A DNA stretch of 64,000 nt from Rusavskia elegans (lineage: Eukaryota; Ascomycota; Lecanoromycetes; Teloschistales; Teloschistaceae): assembly GCA_011316305.1 (NCBI GenBank), contig SAUG01000163.1, positions 39,400-103,399 of the forward strand, given 5' to 3'. Shown piece by piece: positions 32,293 to 44,537 of the stretch (position 1 is its first letter; each line of letters starts with the position of its first letter). A program made the translations under genes and the position numbers. Under the pieces are notes generated by a model. The model was given only the letters and a program-made list of their open reading frames with translations, was not told the DNA's origin and searched no databases.

Positions 32293-32697
32293 CGCAACTT
32301 CATTCAACGATAATTCACGGAGTGCCGGCGTTTATTTCAAACGGAGTAGATACAGCTCAAGACCACTGAGTGTGCCGAATAGAAACGTGCCTCGCAACCC
32401 TATCCCTTCAATGGCCCACTGGATCACCATGTTTTGCCCATGCAGTGACCACTCACGTAGCCATACCACAAAGTGCTTCGTTGGGCGAATATCAACTGAA
32501 AAGCGAATAAAAGCATCAACATCTGAATCGAAGTCCATCTCCTGATGGATGTATTCGTTTACTACCCGCATGAGAATCCTTCTCTGGTTCAACACGGCGA
32601 AAGGGGGGTATCCTGATTCCAAGCTTATGAAATGGCCCGAGGGCCAGCAACGAGCACCGAAGGGACTCGTAAAAGTAAGTCGATTGAAGGAGTCCTC
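32293..32697. other. Convergent 3' spacer (NDUFA8 / EDC4)
   Basis: About 400 bp. A 96-codon minus-strand ORF (32332-32622) lies downstream of the EDC4 stop. It shows no domain and is left uncalled. Confidence 0.55.
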
Positions 32698-35600
32698 TCA
32701 GCGAAAGTGCCTAGCGAATTCCCGTGCTTGGTGTGCCAGGGGTGGAATTCGTCGGAGCGCAGGCTCGCCGGGCTTGGCCAAAGATATCTGCATGAAGCCG
32801 GATTCCAGGCGTTCGCGGAGGACTTCCATTATGCGTGCGCCAACATCGTGGAGCTCTGGATCCTGAACCCGGATTAGCGTTACACGGTGAATCGGAAAAT
32901 TGTGTGACACTTACGCCCGGGTTGATAGTCGCGAAGACGGATTCAAGCCACGATAGTCGTTCACTCAGGGTGGTCTCCAAATTTGAAGTCACCGCGGCGC
33001 TGATGGACAGATTCAATAGAGGCGAAAACTCGTGAAGGTAGTTCGGTTCAAGTCTGGCGAGGAAGCCATCGAAAATGTAGTCCTGATGTCCGGATTGGAG
33101 CCACTAGTCGTGTCATACGTCAGCAAAGGGCCTGATAAATCGACTGGCGAAACATCTCCATGTGAATTCCAAGGCAGTCGGTATCTCGACTAGCAGACAC
33201 ATCATGTGCCCTGCCACGGTATCGGATACTTACTTGGATGGTTCCCTCTTCATAACGCCCCGTACTAATAAGACCAGCTACCGAATCCAAAGCTTCCTGC
33301 TGTGGAGTCTTCGGCGCAGTGGTGGATTGTCTTGAGGTGTCGCTGGAATCCTTTTGGCGGTCTTGCATGACGTGCTGTTGCAACTTGAGAATCTCTTGCT
33401 GGAACTCGGACTGCGCACCTGCCATGGCATGGACGGTCTCTGAAAGTCCACGGACTAGCTCCGTAAGCTGGTCGATTTTAATACTATCTTGTCGATGTCG
33501 AGACTCCGCCCTTTGCGCCTGGGCCTGCATACGAGCCTCTGCCTCGTTGCTGACCTTCTGAGAAAAATTGACAAGGAGGCTCTGGAATGCAGGCATGATG
33601 GTTTTCTGCAGGGCAGTCGAGAACTCCCGGTCCACATGATTAGTCATTTTGGTCGTTAGCTGTTCGGACAGAAGACGAAGCACGTCTGGATTCTGCACAC
33701 CACGGCTGATAGCCTCAGGCAAAGCAAGCTTAAGTAAAGGGGGAATGGCGTGATGTAGTTGCTGAGTGATTATGTCTGATAATCTCCGATCTAGTGTGGC
33801 AGATAGTGTTGTAGAAGCCGTATCGGCAATGGCCGGAATCACAGCTTGCTGGATGTTGGTCTGGATGATCCGCGAAAGGGACTTCTCGACGTTCTCCCCA
33901 AGAGTAGAGGACACTAGACGAAGCATGGCATCTTGCTTTGCAGCCCCTGCAGCACTCTGGACTCGCTTGTCGTCGTCAAATCGACGATAGAGAGTCTCCA
34001 ATTCTTGAGCGAAAACACGCTTGAACTCGGTAGATACGCTCTTCTCCACCTTCTTAAGCTCTTTATCGAGGAAATCGCTCGACATGTTGACCTTCATAAA
34101 ATCTCCATTAGGCGTCGATTGTGTTGACTGGTCGGCCTCAGGTGCGTCATGGCTCGCTGAAACTGGCACAGACTGAGTTTTAGGCTCTGTAGCCTGAGCG
34201 TGAGGGTTATTCAAGGAAGTTGGTCCTGCGCTTTCTTCATCGGCCCGCGTGGCTGGCTCCGATGTATTTGCAGTGGTTGATACAATAGCGGCAGGGTCGC
34301 GCTTCTTTTTCTTCTTTTTGTCGGCTTTCTCGGCATTGCCATTGAGCGCCGCGGTGGTATCTTCATCTACTCGCTCCGCGTTCGAGGCGGGCTCTACTGT
34401 ATTCTGCTCCTCAGACTTGCTATTACGGACCTTCTTCTGTGGCGTTTGACTTGTCCGACTTGCAGACTTCGTCTTGGGCTTTGCTGTGGCTGAAGGCGTT
34501 ATGGCGGCAATGTGGTCACCGTTGACAGATGACTGCTCACTCATTGCAATCTGCGATGGCTCCCGCAAGTCCTTAACCACGATGTATTTCTCGGTCTCTG
34601 CGTCAACGGGATGAAGTACTTTGCTTTCCTTTGACCAGCCCAGATCGGCTTTGTTAATGCTCAGACTCGTCACACCACGTGAATGCATCACATAGAGTTC
34701 GAACAGTGGCGGGTCCTGATCATCGGTGTCGATTCGCTTGGACTCATCGACCGAGACCAGGTCGAGACTTCGGAGAGATCCAATTGAATCAAGAGAGTAC
34801 TCTCTAATACCACTCATGATAGCCGTCGCTTCAGGTCGCGGTAGGCTAGAGTCCTTGTCGGCCAATCGACGTATAAACGTAGCTTGTGGCATGCTCGGTA
34901 AATTGTACTTGGGAGCCGACAAATGGATGAAGTAGATTGAATTTCGTGTCGGATGCCCGACAACAATGATCCCCGATGATGGATGATACGCAATGATGCA
35001 GATGGCGTCGGTCTCGCTCTCATGTGGGAAGTTCAACTCCTGGACGGCCTTGAGCAAACAAAGGTCCCACAACTGCAGCGTATGGTTCTGTTTCATTCCA
35101 ACGAGGACATAGCGTTGAGCTATACCTTTGGTGTATGAGCGCAGCTTGTCCACGAACATGACAGATGTCGGCCATGACTTCTCCGCCGAAGATGCAGTGG
35201 CGAAGCTGAGAACATGATTCTTCAACTCGATGGGCGCGATCTTCGAGGCAGAACCATTGGCGCTGTCGAGGAGATCCACGACATCCCAGAATTTCAGCCT
35301 ACCAGCTTTGTCCAAGCTAACGATGGCGCTGTCGTCTTCACAGAAGGCAAAATCTTTGCCCGCTTTGCCTGTGATGATCTTGATGTTGCGTTCCTGTAAG
35401 TAATTGTCCGTGTCCACAACACGGCCCTGACCAACACTGTCGCCTCCAAGCAGATGCTCAGAAGTGGCCGCATGATTTGGGAAAATGATATGGATTGATT
35501 TGCCCCTCCCGATAGCGAACACCTCGGGATGGCGTGATGTCTTCTTAGCTCGTGTCTTTAGCTGTCCTCCAGACACATTCCCTGCATGCATCGCAGTTGG

Positions 35601-37466
35601 AGGAAAGGCGAGGCCCTCCTTGACCAGATCTCCATCAAAGACATTAGCGTCGGGTCTCGAAATCGTCACCCAATACACAGCGCCACTAACACCAGTCGCA
35701 AGCACGGTCTGTAACTCCTGACCAGGAGTCGGCAGACTGCTCAAGGAGACGTTAAAGATACGATCGCGGTAGTCGGTGAATACCTGTTTAGCCGCACCAT
35801 CGTCCTGCCGGATGATCTTGACACCAGGCTTGAGCGAAGCGTAGACGATGAAGTCGGTCGTGGCTGTAGCCAGCATTCGGTCAGTCTGGTCAAAATCTTT
35901 GCGGAGACGTGCAATGTGAGTGATTGTATCATCTCGGACAGTCAGTGTTGGGGCTGCGCTTCCTTGAATCTCAATCGAGACGAACGGCTTGAGTGGGAAC
36001 TGGCGAACATGTACGGTGCGATCTTCGTCAGGAGTCCCTTGGACTTGGTGCTCCTCCCCGTTGTCGCTTTCCCATGCCTCTGCGGTAGTATTCTGTGCTG
36101 CATCATCAATGATGTCTTTCAAAGCGTCGGCCACAGGAGCTGGCATCGCTTCCTCGAGGATTCCCTCGTTTTCCACCTTGTCTAATTCTGTCTTGACTTC
36201 ACTTGCAAAGTGTTGAACTCTTTCCGCTGCGGCGTCTAAAGTAGCCTTCTGTGCGTGCGCTAATTCATCTTTCTTAGCGTCAGCCGCTGTCTCCATCTCA
36301 TCGGCTCGCGCTTCGGCTTTGGCTAGAGCTTTCTCAGCCTCTTGGTCTACCTTGCTTCCAACTTCATTCAAGGCCTGAGCAACGGTTTCGGCGTCCTTGG
36401 TGGGCGCCCCTATACCCATGAGCGCCTCTACTTGGGTTCGGCCATCGTCGAGGGGGGTCGGGGCCGGGGAGTCAATGCTTTGAAGAACTTCATTACCGGC
36501 TGGGGTGACTTTTCTCCTCGAGGTTGTCGGCTCGGATGCGGACTCTTTGATTTTCCGCTTGTGATTGTCACTAATGGGAGTTGTTGCCTTGGCAGGACGT
36601 GGTGATGAGGCCGCTAGTTGCTCGAAAGGATTAACATAAGTAAAAAGCGGTTCCTTTTTTGGCGTGGATTCGAGCTTGGGCAGATGCTGAGGTTCGAAGG
36701 GAGTAGGCTGAGCTTCAGAAGTGCCAAAGTATCGAATGGGTGATTCCTTGCGTGAAGCTCTTGAGCCGGCGTCAGAACCCTGGGAGGTCTGCTTCTGTAA
36801 AGATGTCGTTGCTAGCCCCTGGGAGAGTTTCTTCATGGAGACATCTTCTTCTTGGGTTCTCGAAGGATTTGGTGACTGTCGTGGAGTGGCAGCCTGTGAG
36901 GTCGAGCGGTTCAGAAGCTTCAATAGGGCATCTTGATGGCTCGCTGACGGCGGAGGCTTGATATTTTCTCGTGACAGTGGGGAGGCTGATTTGCCCATGA
37001 ACGAGCCTACGAGGTCGGAAGCTGATATTCCACGCCCATGGACACTGTGCGTGTCCGGCCGGGCATGAGCGGATTGTGCGGCGGGTTGTTGCTGCGAGGT
37101 AGCCTGAGTTGGTGCGGTGGAAGGACCAAATTTGAGTAGATTCAGTAGGTTGGCGGTTCGTTCGGTGTTGGCGGGGTCGCCAGCAGACGCAGGCGAATTG
37201 CTACTCATTGCCGCGTTCTGCGAGAAATTGCGTGCATTCGCATCAGTGGGGGAGGCTTTGAAAACGAAAGGTGTACTCGAAGCTTGAGGTTGTGGCGAGG
37301 GCACAGCTGCTGACGGATAGAAAGGGGGTCGGGTGCCCTGGGCTGAGCCTTCATCAAGCGGACGAGAAGTGGGATGTGAATGTGAATGAGGATGAGAGGC
37401 AGAGGATCTCAGACTGGCAAAGAGACCTTGAAGGCTTGCAGACTGGTCTTGGCCTGGGCTTGCCAT
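32698..37466 (-). CDS. Enhancer of mRNA-decapping protein 4 (EDC4/Ge-1) homologue
   Basis: Scaffold of the cytoplasmic mRNA-decapping complex (P-bodies). Exons 37466-33234, 33103-32915 and 32862-32698 give 1528 aa. The start chosen is MASPGQDQSASLQGLFASLR at 37466; an upstream in-frame ATG at 37514 is less likely. The N-terminal ~500 residues are low-complexity, with a short helix NTERTANLLNLLKFG. A WD40-type region follows at about residues 560-960 (GKAGKDFAFCEDDSAIVSLD, AGRLKFWDVVDLL, HTLQLWDLCLLKAVQEL, YHPSSGIIVVGHPTRNSIYF). Lys/Ser-rich linkers and a long helical C-terminal domain come next (FKRVFAQELETLYRRFD, GRYEEGTIQWLQSGHQDYIF, LNLSISAAVTSNLETTLSER). The Ge-1 C-terminal block in the last exons includes ARIMEVLRERLESGFMQISL. 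Intron 1 (130 nt) carries a copy of the dispersed repeat. Confidence 0.88.
33174..33230 (+). repeat. Dispersed element, subfamily 2, copy E (inside EDC4 intron 1)
   Basis: Reads GCAGTCGGTATCTCGACTAG then CAGACACATC, GTGCCCT and CCAC on the plus strand, antisense to the host gene. The same blocks at the same spacing occur at 55010-55066. The intron it fills is 130 nt, more than twice the usual length here. Confidence 0.68.
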
Positions 37467-37838
37467 GAGCTGCGGTGGCACGAAAATACCATGGAGGAGC
37501 AGTGAAATAATCACGGCTGTCTGAGGTGCAGACTGCAGAGTCGTGGGGAGGTTGGAAGTACAGAAAAAGCGGGTACAGGTGCAAAATAGAAGTCAAGGTT
37601 TGTCCCGATTTGATGATGCAAAAGCGTTTTGCCGCTAGAGTACCGAATCAGATCGACCTATCGACGCCACCGATCTAACGACTATTCTACCCCTGTATGA
37701 AACGTACGGAAGTTCTTTTGAAGGTTGCGTGCCGAACCCAGCAATAACCACTGATCCAGTGATCGTGTAGCTACCTTACTATACCACTGAGCCGATGAGA
37801 GCGACTTCCAGACTTCAGCTATAGTAACCACTAGAGTC
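37467..37838. other. Divergent promoter region (EDC4 / small membrane protein)
   Basis: About 370 bp. It contains a CAGTGGTATAG-like stretch near 37770-37800 on the minus strand that does not fold into a full tRNA. Confidence 0.5.
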
Positions 37839-38434
37839 ATGTTCTGCCTCCGAAGGTAAGCTGTTGTAGCATACCTTTCCGTCCAAAAGACTAATTAATC
37901 CACCGCAGCTGGCTCCCTTTACTATTCATACCCACCAATGCATCTCCACTGTCAGTCAAGCTCAGCAATCCCCCTCCTGGTAATAAGGAAAACACTAACC
38001 CTCCACCAAGCTTCGTAGTAACATTCTTCCTTCTAACCTATTTCCTCAATCGGCCCTGCGTCTACTGCTCCATTCTCCTCCTCATCCTTTTCATCTCCTC
38101 GTGCTACTGGTCCGACCACTGCTTCTTCGACATCCACAGCAATTGGTTCGAACCTCGCCACTTCTCCTCCCCTATCCCGAATCCCTTGTCACAAGCCCAG
38201 GGTGGTCCGAACAATTGCACCGCGAATGAGCATGGCATATCCTCCTTTCTGATGGACGCGGTCAATGAGACGGCGACGGCCTTGGCGGCGGGAGCGGTTG
38301 AGGCGATCAAGACAAGGACAACCGTGCAAAATCGTTCCGAGGAATGGACGGGGGTGGGGGTCGAGTGGATCAGGAGTTGGTTGGGAGCCAGGGAGTGGAG
38401 GGTGCCGTGTCTGGACGTTCATATTCGGCTATAA
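37839..38434 (+). CDS. Hypothetical small membrane protein
   Basis: Two exons (37839-37855 and 37909-38434) joined in frame give 180 aa. The N-terminus (MFCLRSWLPLLFIPTNASPL) has a weak signal-like hydrophobic segment. A strong hydrophobic stretch follows, SFVVTFFLLTYFLNR then a Cys-rich VYCSILLLILFISSCYW, likely one or two membrane passes. The C-terminal half is polar, with FLMDAVNETATALAAGAVEA as an amphipathic helix and N-glycosylation motifs (NCT, NET, NRS). I recognise no family. The frame-preserving splice with a CTAAT branch site and a TATA-less divergent start next to EDC4 are the main support. Confidence 0.5.
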
Positions 38435-39004
38435 CACATCTCTCTTGGAGCGGTTTACTGGGCAGGGCCGCCCTAGCTATATAACAGGGTGCATCGCATA
38501 TGGAGCGTGGGTGGATTGCATCACAAGAGGCTGGCGTTTTGGCGGGATCCAGATATTCACCTCACTGGCTCTTACTTGAACCAACGATTTGACTCTCTAT
38601 CGGCAACCACCATTCTCAAGTACATGGATGTGAGACAAGCTGGACCAAGTTGACTCGTGACCAAGGTATCTTTTCATCCGCTCGATGTTCTGGCAGGAAT
38701 TCTTACTATCAAAACCCGCTCCTCCAACGTATTCTGCTGCAAGTGGGATCTGTCATCCGCTAATAAACAGAAGGTCTACAACCGAACCCAATTTCACCTT
38801 CTGATTCAGATATCAAGACGGTCTACCTGAGCTGTTAGCTTCTCCATGACTATGTTTTATTGAAGCAGGCAGATCGCATGCGTGCATTTTACACCCAGTA
38901 TTCGAGCCCGGAGAGAACCTGATATCAACAACCGCACCCGGGTATCCAATCCTCCAACGCCCCTCAGCACACAAATCCGATCCAAAATCCTCCTTTCGCC
39001 CCCA
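38435..39004. other. Convergent 3' spacer
   Basis: About 570 bp with only short ORFs of no recognisable product. Confidence 0.55.
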
Positions 39005-41065
39005 TCATATCCCACTCCTCTTATAATTCGCATCCCGCTTCACCTTCCTCGCCGTCGACTTGGCCATCTGCCCCCTACTGGCCTCCGCCATCTGTTCGTT
39101 CTCCTCAACCATGATCGGCAACCGCCCAAAAGGAGACATATGTGCCTCGGGCCTTGGCCTTGGCCTGACTCCGGTCATTCGGCTTTGACCAATCGCATGG
39201 CTTTGGTTTTGCATTAGCCGCTGCGCTGTGCGATTCTTTGGGTCCACCTTGCGCATGACATGGCTGACTTCTTCCGGATTGGGAACCGCAAAATCCTCAC
39301 GCAGACTCGGCCGGGTGATTTCATCAAGCGAAGAGTTGACCTCGGCAGGGGCTGAGCTGTTCGTGGTAGATGAACTGGGGAGAGTCGGAGGTGTAATCAC
39401 GAGCTGTCCTCCTTCCTTGGATTTCCCTTTCGGATCGATGCCTTTTGCCCAGGCAACAAACTCTTGATACTGTCTCATGATCTCCCATATCTCCTTGGTG
39501 ATGGGCTTCCTTGTACCCGCCTTTTCATTCCGGTAATCGCTCGAGGTATATTTGAAATGATCAATCACTTTATCTTGAGCTGACTTGCGGTAGGCTGGCG
39601 CCTCTTCTCCCTCGGTGACGCCGACCTCTGAAATGTCCGGATCTGGTTCCTTGTCCTTCTCACTTAGGGCGACAGCAGCGGCGAAATTACGTTCATCTTC
39701 TTCATCACCGTGTTGCACACGGTATATATAATCGGATTTTTGGCTGTCTTTCATTGCTTGAGCTATGGCACCGTCTTGAGGAAAAGCGCGCTCGCACATC
39801 GCAATCAGTGTTTCGATCTTGATGGGCGGTTCTCGGAGCTCAACAAGGGCCTGAGAAGTCGCCTCTGGAATCGGCTTGGATTGGCGGATCCCAATAGCTC
39901 GACTGTTGTCAGATTGAGGGTTGTTGCCTGAGCTTGATCCTGTTCTTAACGGCCTGGAACTCGAAGAAGTGGCAACAGTATCTTCAGGTACGGCATCGAG
40001 CGCCGATGTTTTCGTTTTTTTCTTTCCCGGAGACAACAGGTTCTTGAATTTACTCGCTTTGGGCTTCGGAGAATCGACGACGGGCTGGGTGCTGGGGGCA
40101 GGAGGAGTAGCTGAAGATGAGCTTTGCTGGGGTTTTTCTCCACGCTCCATAGCACGTGGGTTGTTCTCCGTCCATGAGCGTGACGTCCATCTCATCCTTT
40201 CCTCGGCTCTGCGCTGGTCTTCAGCAGCAGTTTCCATACTTAGTCGCAGTATTTCCTCCAATCGATCTTCCTCGTTAACCTCTCCATTCTGATGACCCGA
40301 TGCACGAGCCTCATTTGGACTTTCCTTCAGCACCCGGGCCAGGTATGCCTCGTTTTCTTGGATCTTCTCCGCTTCTTGGGCTCTCCTACGTTGTAAAGCT
40401 TCATGGTCATCTTGACTCTCCTTAAGCTTACGAAGATACTCTGCTTCTGCATCAACGCCGGAGGATGGTCTTGCTGAAGCCTCAGCATGTGTTGTGGAAG
40501 CCTCCATCGCCCAGCGCATCTGTTTTTCTTCATCGAGTTCCTCGGATGGTCTGATGGAAGCAGGTTGTGCAAGGCTCAGAGCAAGAGCTCTACGTATCTG
40601 CTCTTCATAGCTTTCTTCCGGAGAATTTCCAGACCGTGGAGAAGGCCTTGCTGTCTCCTCATCATCCCGATCAACTCCCTGGGACTTCTTGGGGCGTCGT
40701 GATACAGGAGCTGTCGGTTCGTCCGCCGGACTAGAGCTTCTCGCTTTTCCAGTTTGCCGTCGTGGGCGGGGTCTCGCTTGCTCATCGTCGTCAGAATCGG
40801 CACGATTCGAGGCTTGTTGAGGACGTCCATCGCGGCGGCCGCTGGGCTTTTTGGACGTATCACCGTCAGACCCGGACGGGTACGCACCTGACATACTCGT
40901 CCGCCTGATCGGCCGACGTTTTTGGGAATGACCTGCTGCGGTACGTTGCGTAGTGGACTTCTTGCGACCCTTTGAAGGCTTAGTTGAAATTTGTGGCTCG
41001 TCGCTGCTGCTGTCGTCTTCACTCTCAGGCGATGACTTCCGTCTTCCTCGGGTACCTTTGGCCAT
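39005..41065 (-). CDS. Hypothetical disordered protein with ubiquitin-interacting-type motifs
   Basis: Intronless, 686 aa from the chosen ATG at 41065 (MAKGTRGRRKSSPESEDDSS). The ORF also stays open to an ATG at 41203, which would add a hydrophobic 46-residue leader; I consider that less likely. The first ~180 residues are Ser/Arg/Pro-rich and basic. Two or three segments then fit the ubiquitin-interacting motif (acidic residues, then A-x-x-x-S): YEEQIRRALALSLAQ and EDRLEEILRLSMETA, with a weaker NFAAAVALSEKDK near the C-terminus. Between them is a charged helical region (LRKLKESQDDHEALQRRRAQ). No enzymatic domain is seen. A ubiquitin-adaptor role is inference from the motifs alone. Confidence 0.72.
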   Translation of the reverse strand: MAKGTRGRRKSSPESEDDSSSDEPQISTKPSKGRKKSTTQRTAAGHSQKRRPIRRTSMSGAYPSGSDGDTSKKPSGRRDGRPQQASNRADSDDDEQARPRPRRQTGKARSSSPADEPTAPVSRRPKKSQGVDRDDEETARPSPRSGNSPEESYEEQIRRALALSLAQPASIRPSEELDEEKQMRWAMEASTTHAEASARPSSGVDAEAEYLRKLKESQDDHEALQRRRAQEAEKIQENEAYLARVLKESPNEARASGHQNGEVNEEDRLEEILRLSMETAAEDQRRAEERMRWTSRSWTENNPRAMERGEKPQQSSSSATPPAPSTQPVVDSPKPKASKFKNLLSPGKKKTKTSALDAVPEDTVATSSSSRPLRTGSSSGNNPQSDNSRAIGIRQSKPIPEATSQALVELREPPIKIETLIAMCERAFPQDGAIAQAMKDSQKSDYIYRVQHGDEEDERNFAAAVALSEKDKEPDPDISEVGVTEGEEAPAYRKSAQDKVIDHFKYTSSDYRNEKAGTRKPITKEIWEIMRQYQEFVAWAKGIDPKGKSKEGGQLVITPPTLPSSSTTNSSAPAEVNSSLDEITRPSLREDFAVPNPEEVSHVMRKVDPKNRTAQRLMQNQSHAIGQSRMTGVRPRPRPEAHMSPFGRLPIMVEENEQMAEASRGQMAKSTARKVKRDANYKRSGI

Positions 41066-41671
41066 GTTGACGTCTTCCTTCCTTGAAATTGAGCTTAGAT
41101 GAGAGAGGTCATCAAAGATCTTAGAGTCCAGGAAAAAGCGTTGCGCCACGAAGATACAAAAGAGAAAGCATGGTAGCAGGGCGCGGGAGGCTTTATATGG
41201 CAAAGCATATCGTCATCCTTGTACCAGTAGCAGAAAGACTCATACATTTAGTACGATCTGTGGGAATTCGCACATGGTTTATGAGCCATAGAACATGTGA
41301 ATGATTGAATCGACAGAAGAAACAAGCAGGACAAATTACACTTACCCCCCTATGAGCCACCGCACTGTAGAGGACAATTTGGAAAGCAAAGGCGTAGAGA
41401 TAAACAGGAAGCTTGACCACCAGCGTCATCTGACACTCAGCTTGACACGAAGCCTCCCAACATGCAGCGCGGACATACCCGTAAGCCGTCTAGACTCGTA
41501 TTGGTGAATCAATGGAAGATTGAAGATAAAAGGCGTGGCCTTGTGTTGCGAATATCAAGGGAAGGAAACTTTCATCACCTATCCCCACATTTGGACGCCA
41601 AAACCAGATACAAGTCTATCGATATGTAAGCTGGTATGTCCTAGGTCATTCCCAGACCATATCTCGAATCT
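41066..41671. other. Spacer between UIM-motif gene 5' end and PHO88 3' end
   Basis: About 600 bp. It should hold the promoter of the leftward UIM gene. Short ORFs only. Confidence 0.55.
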
Positions 41672-42379
41672 CTATTCCTCCTTGACTCCTCCGCTGCCTG
41701 CCCGCTCAGCTTGTTCGATGCTCTTCTTGTCCGCCTTGGGTTCTCCTTGACCACCCATACCCATGAGACCTCCTGCCGCTTTCCACGGTCTCTTCAAGTC
41801 TCCAATAGCAGGGTTGCCAAAGAGATGGATCTTGACGAGATTGCCCTCGAAGGCGCCCTTGAGGGGAATGATGGACTGGATTAAGAGCGGGTTGGTGTAT
41901 TTGAAGTACAGATGCATAACACCCATCATACCAACACCCATCAATTGCGACTTCCACAGGGCGCGAAGCTGCTGCAGGTCGTATGAATGGACAGTCGTGG
42001 TAATGAGCTTGGGTTCATCTGCGGAACCCATCGGTGCGGGTTCAACATATTTCAAGGTCGTCAAATCTATCGATTCAGGCAACGTCAGGTAAGCCGCGAC
42101 CATACGCCAGAGGGATGCATACCTTTCTTTGCGTTGATCTTGTTTTGAAGGTACAGATAAACACCAGCAATGATGATGTTGGTGACAATGTACAGAATGC
42201 GGACTCCAAGGAGTACCTGAGGATCATCGAACGGTATCTTTTTGGATACCTGCATCATACCCAGTATGATTACCAGGTTCGTTCTACGGCAAATCCATCG
42301 GTGAGCAGTGATCGCCCAGCAGGCTCCCGACGGGACATGACATCTGCTGATGTACTTACATTTGCGGGTTCAGGGCCAT
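41672..42379 (-). CDS. PHO88: Pho88 / SRP-independent targeting protein 3 (Snd3)
   Basis: ER membrane protein of the SND pathway that targets proteins with internal or C-terminal membrane segments; first described through phosphate uptake. Three exons (42379-42360, 42283-42123, 42066-41672) give 191 aa. MALNPQITNLVIILGMMQVS is followed by KKIPFDDPQVLLGVRILYIV, then a TM helix (TNIIIAGVYLYLQNKINAK). Exon 3 gives DLTTLKYVEPAPMGSADEPK, TTTVHSYDLQQLRALWKSQL and a second hydrophobic MGVGMMGVMHLYFKYTNPLL. The tail KIHLFGNPAIGDLKRPWK is characteristic. The lysine-rich C-terminus is cytosolic in the family. Confidence 0.94.
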
Positions 42380-43022
42380 GGTAGCGAAAGGTTTGATTGC
42401 AAGCAAAGGTTACCGAGTAGTTGGGATTCGTTGATCTGGTACTGGTTCCAGAAACGCAATGATTATTCGGGTCTGGGGTGAGAGACGGAGCGGAAGAGAG
42501 TTGCGGACAAACTTTCGATGAACGTGTCTTCCAATACGACTTCAATACCAGACTTTAGTCTCCGTGGCACTGGAGGCAAAACACACCTGGCAGACGTTCC
42601 CAAGACTGACGTCGGTATGATTCACATCCAAGGAGGGTCTCGTAGCATACGTGAAAACCGAGCAAGGTATGTCAGCTGGCCTTGATTTTGCAGGCGACAG
42701 GCTTGATGGAATGACAGTCGTATCTTCGGCGAGCCAGAGACATATAGATGCCGAACGAGAATTCGAGCACGATTTATCATACAGCAGACCTAGCTATGAA
42801 GAGAAACGCCTCCAAAGCTCCGGTTCGTTGATGGAAAGACCACCCCTTGTATAGGTCGCCATCACCAACTGGCATTAAAGGATGACCCATCCAACTCAGT
42901 AAGAACCTAACGTATGCATGCGGCATACCAATTCGGATGGGTAATGTATGTGAAAAGAGAGGCCTCCCCAAGTATGGAAGCAAGCCGATGATGCATGCTA
43001 ATCTCCCGCTGCGAACGTCCGT
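42380..43022. other. Spacer between PHO88 5' end and YPT1 3' end
   Basis: About 640 bp. Short ORFs only; no repeat recognised. Confidence 0.55.
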
Positions 43023-43963
43023 TCAACAGCATCCACCCGCTGATCCCGACTGAACGCCTTGCCCTTGTCCAACCTGCACGGTAGGCTTGTTATTGACCGT
43101 TGTGGTACCCATGCGTTCCTTGATCTGCCGAGCCATCGTCAGGAAAGCTTGCTCGACATTGGAGGCGTTCTTGGCGGAGGTTTCGAGGAAGGGGATGCCG
43201 AGACTATCCGCAAATTCCTTGTGAAAAAATCAGTATCGTGGTCCCGGCAGCATCTCATCCTGGATCCCGTACCTTGGCGACCGTGTAGTCTACCACTTTC
43301 TTGTCCGACATATCGCTCTTGTTTCCCACCAGTAATTTGTTGACGCCCTCGGTAGCATATCGGTCAATCTCCTGCAGCCACTGCTTGACGTTGTTGAATG
43401 AATCCATGTCGGTGACATCGTAGACGACGCAGATGCCGTGGGCCCCTCGATAGTAAGATGATGTGATGGTCCGGAATCGTTCCTGGCCTGCGGTATCCCA
43501 CTGGATGCAAGTTTAGTCTTGGCGTAATAGAGCAGCAAGCAGAGATTTGGCCATACTATCTGGAGCTTCACGGTCTTGCCATCGAGTTCGATCGTCCGGA
43601 TTTTCTAGTTTGAACGGGTTAGCCAACACTACACGGGTAAAGACGTTTTCGCGAAGGGTGGCCTTACAAAATCGACTCCGATGGTGGAGATGTAGCTCTC
43701 GGTGTAGGTATCGTCGGCGAACCGTAACAGCAAACAAGACTTTCCGACACCCGAGTCACCGATCAAGAGTAGCTTGAAGAGGTAGTCGTATCTGAGTCCC
43801 GCGTCAGCATCAGGTTTTGATCTGTCCGCTATACTTTACGAGCCGACGGTTTCCTCCATTCGTCGAGGAAAGGTCAGCGCTCAAGACTCTATACGAGGCA
43901 GACCGGTCAGTTCATCGATGACCTCGTTCGAGACAACTGGTGTACTCACTACTCTGGATTCAT
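43023..43963 (-). CDS. YPT1: Rab GTPase Ypt1 (Rab1)
   Basis: Essential GTPase of ER-Golgi traffic and autophagosome formation. ATG 43963 opens an 11-nt exon ending CCAGA before a GTAGTG donor. The next exon resumes [20 protein letters not shown], containing the P-loop. Switch [20 protein letters not shown] spans another intron. Switch [22 protein letters not shown] is followed by [24 protein letters not shown] and ETSAKN. The C-terminus ends GGCC, for double geranylgeranylation. All hallmark residues are intact, and the effector loop is that of Rab1/Ypt1, not Sec4. At least five exons. The first intron is unusually long (about 150 nt), as is common in fungal YPT1 genes. Confidence 0.93.
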
Positions 43964-44537
43964 GATGGCAACTTGTTGGTGATAAACGGTGGAAGGGTAA
44001 GTAGACGTAAGAGCTCCAAGGGTATTTCTCAGAGGAAACAGTGGTTGATCAAGAAGACGATGTAGTTCACGGGGTTTCAACAACGCAACGTCTTTCTGAC
44101 TTGCGGCGGCACCAGGCGGCTGTAGACCGCGCGCTAAGCTCAAAGCAGCCCGAAGTACGCCCGGTTGGTCACATTGATATTGACTTCATCTCATGACCAT
44201 GAATGATTTGATGAGGAGGATTCACAAGCTCAAAGTTTGTAGCATGCTGGAAACACCACGAGATAGCCCCAATGGATGTTCCGTCTACATACTCTTTCTT
44301 ACTGACGCCGGCCGCCGCCTCAACGCCTCGATGGCCAAGACGCTGCGCTACCTGCATCATCCACCATGAAGCGGTGTAAGTCATCCATCGTGAGGTGTAT
44401 AAGACACTCGAGTCCATTGCATAAAAGGTACGGGATAGTGGTCACGTTCCACACTATCACCTCGAAGTCCATGCCCATACATAAGAATAATGCCGTGGAC
44501 ATCGATGCCAAACACGACATCGGAACCTGTTGGCGCT
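43964..44537. other. Spacer between YPT1 5' end and aminopeptidase 3' end
   Basis: About 570 bp containing the YPT1 promoter. No repeat or RNA gene seen. Confidence 0.55.

Noticed and set aside
32332..32622. 96-codon minus-strand ORF downstream of EDC4
   Set aside because: No domain, no splice link to EDC4 after its stop codon, and probably 3' UTR.
33120..33233. Apparent C-terminal extension of the long EDC4 ORF
   Set aside because: GTAAGT donor at 33233 and a clean join to the conserved Ge-1 C-terminal block at 33103 show this stretch is intron.
37735..37815. tRNA-like stretch (minus strand GGCTCAGTGGTATAG, later GGGTTCG)
   Set aside because: D-arm- and T-arm-like words are present, but no 7-bp acceptor stem or proper anticodon loop can be formed between them.
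39005..41203. Use of the upstream ATG at 41203 for the UIM-motif protein
   Set aside because: It would add a hydrophobic leader unlike the rest of a nuclear/cytosolic-type disordered protein; the ATG at 41065 begins the typical basic N-terminus.
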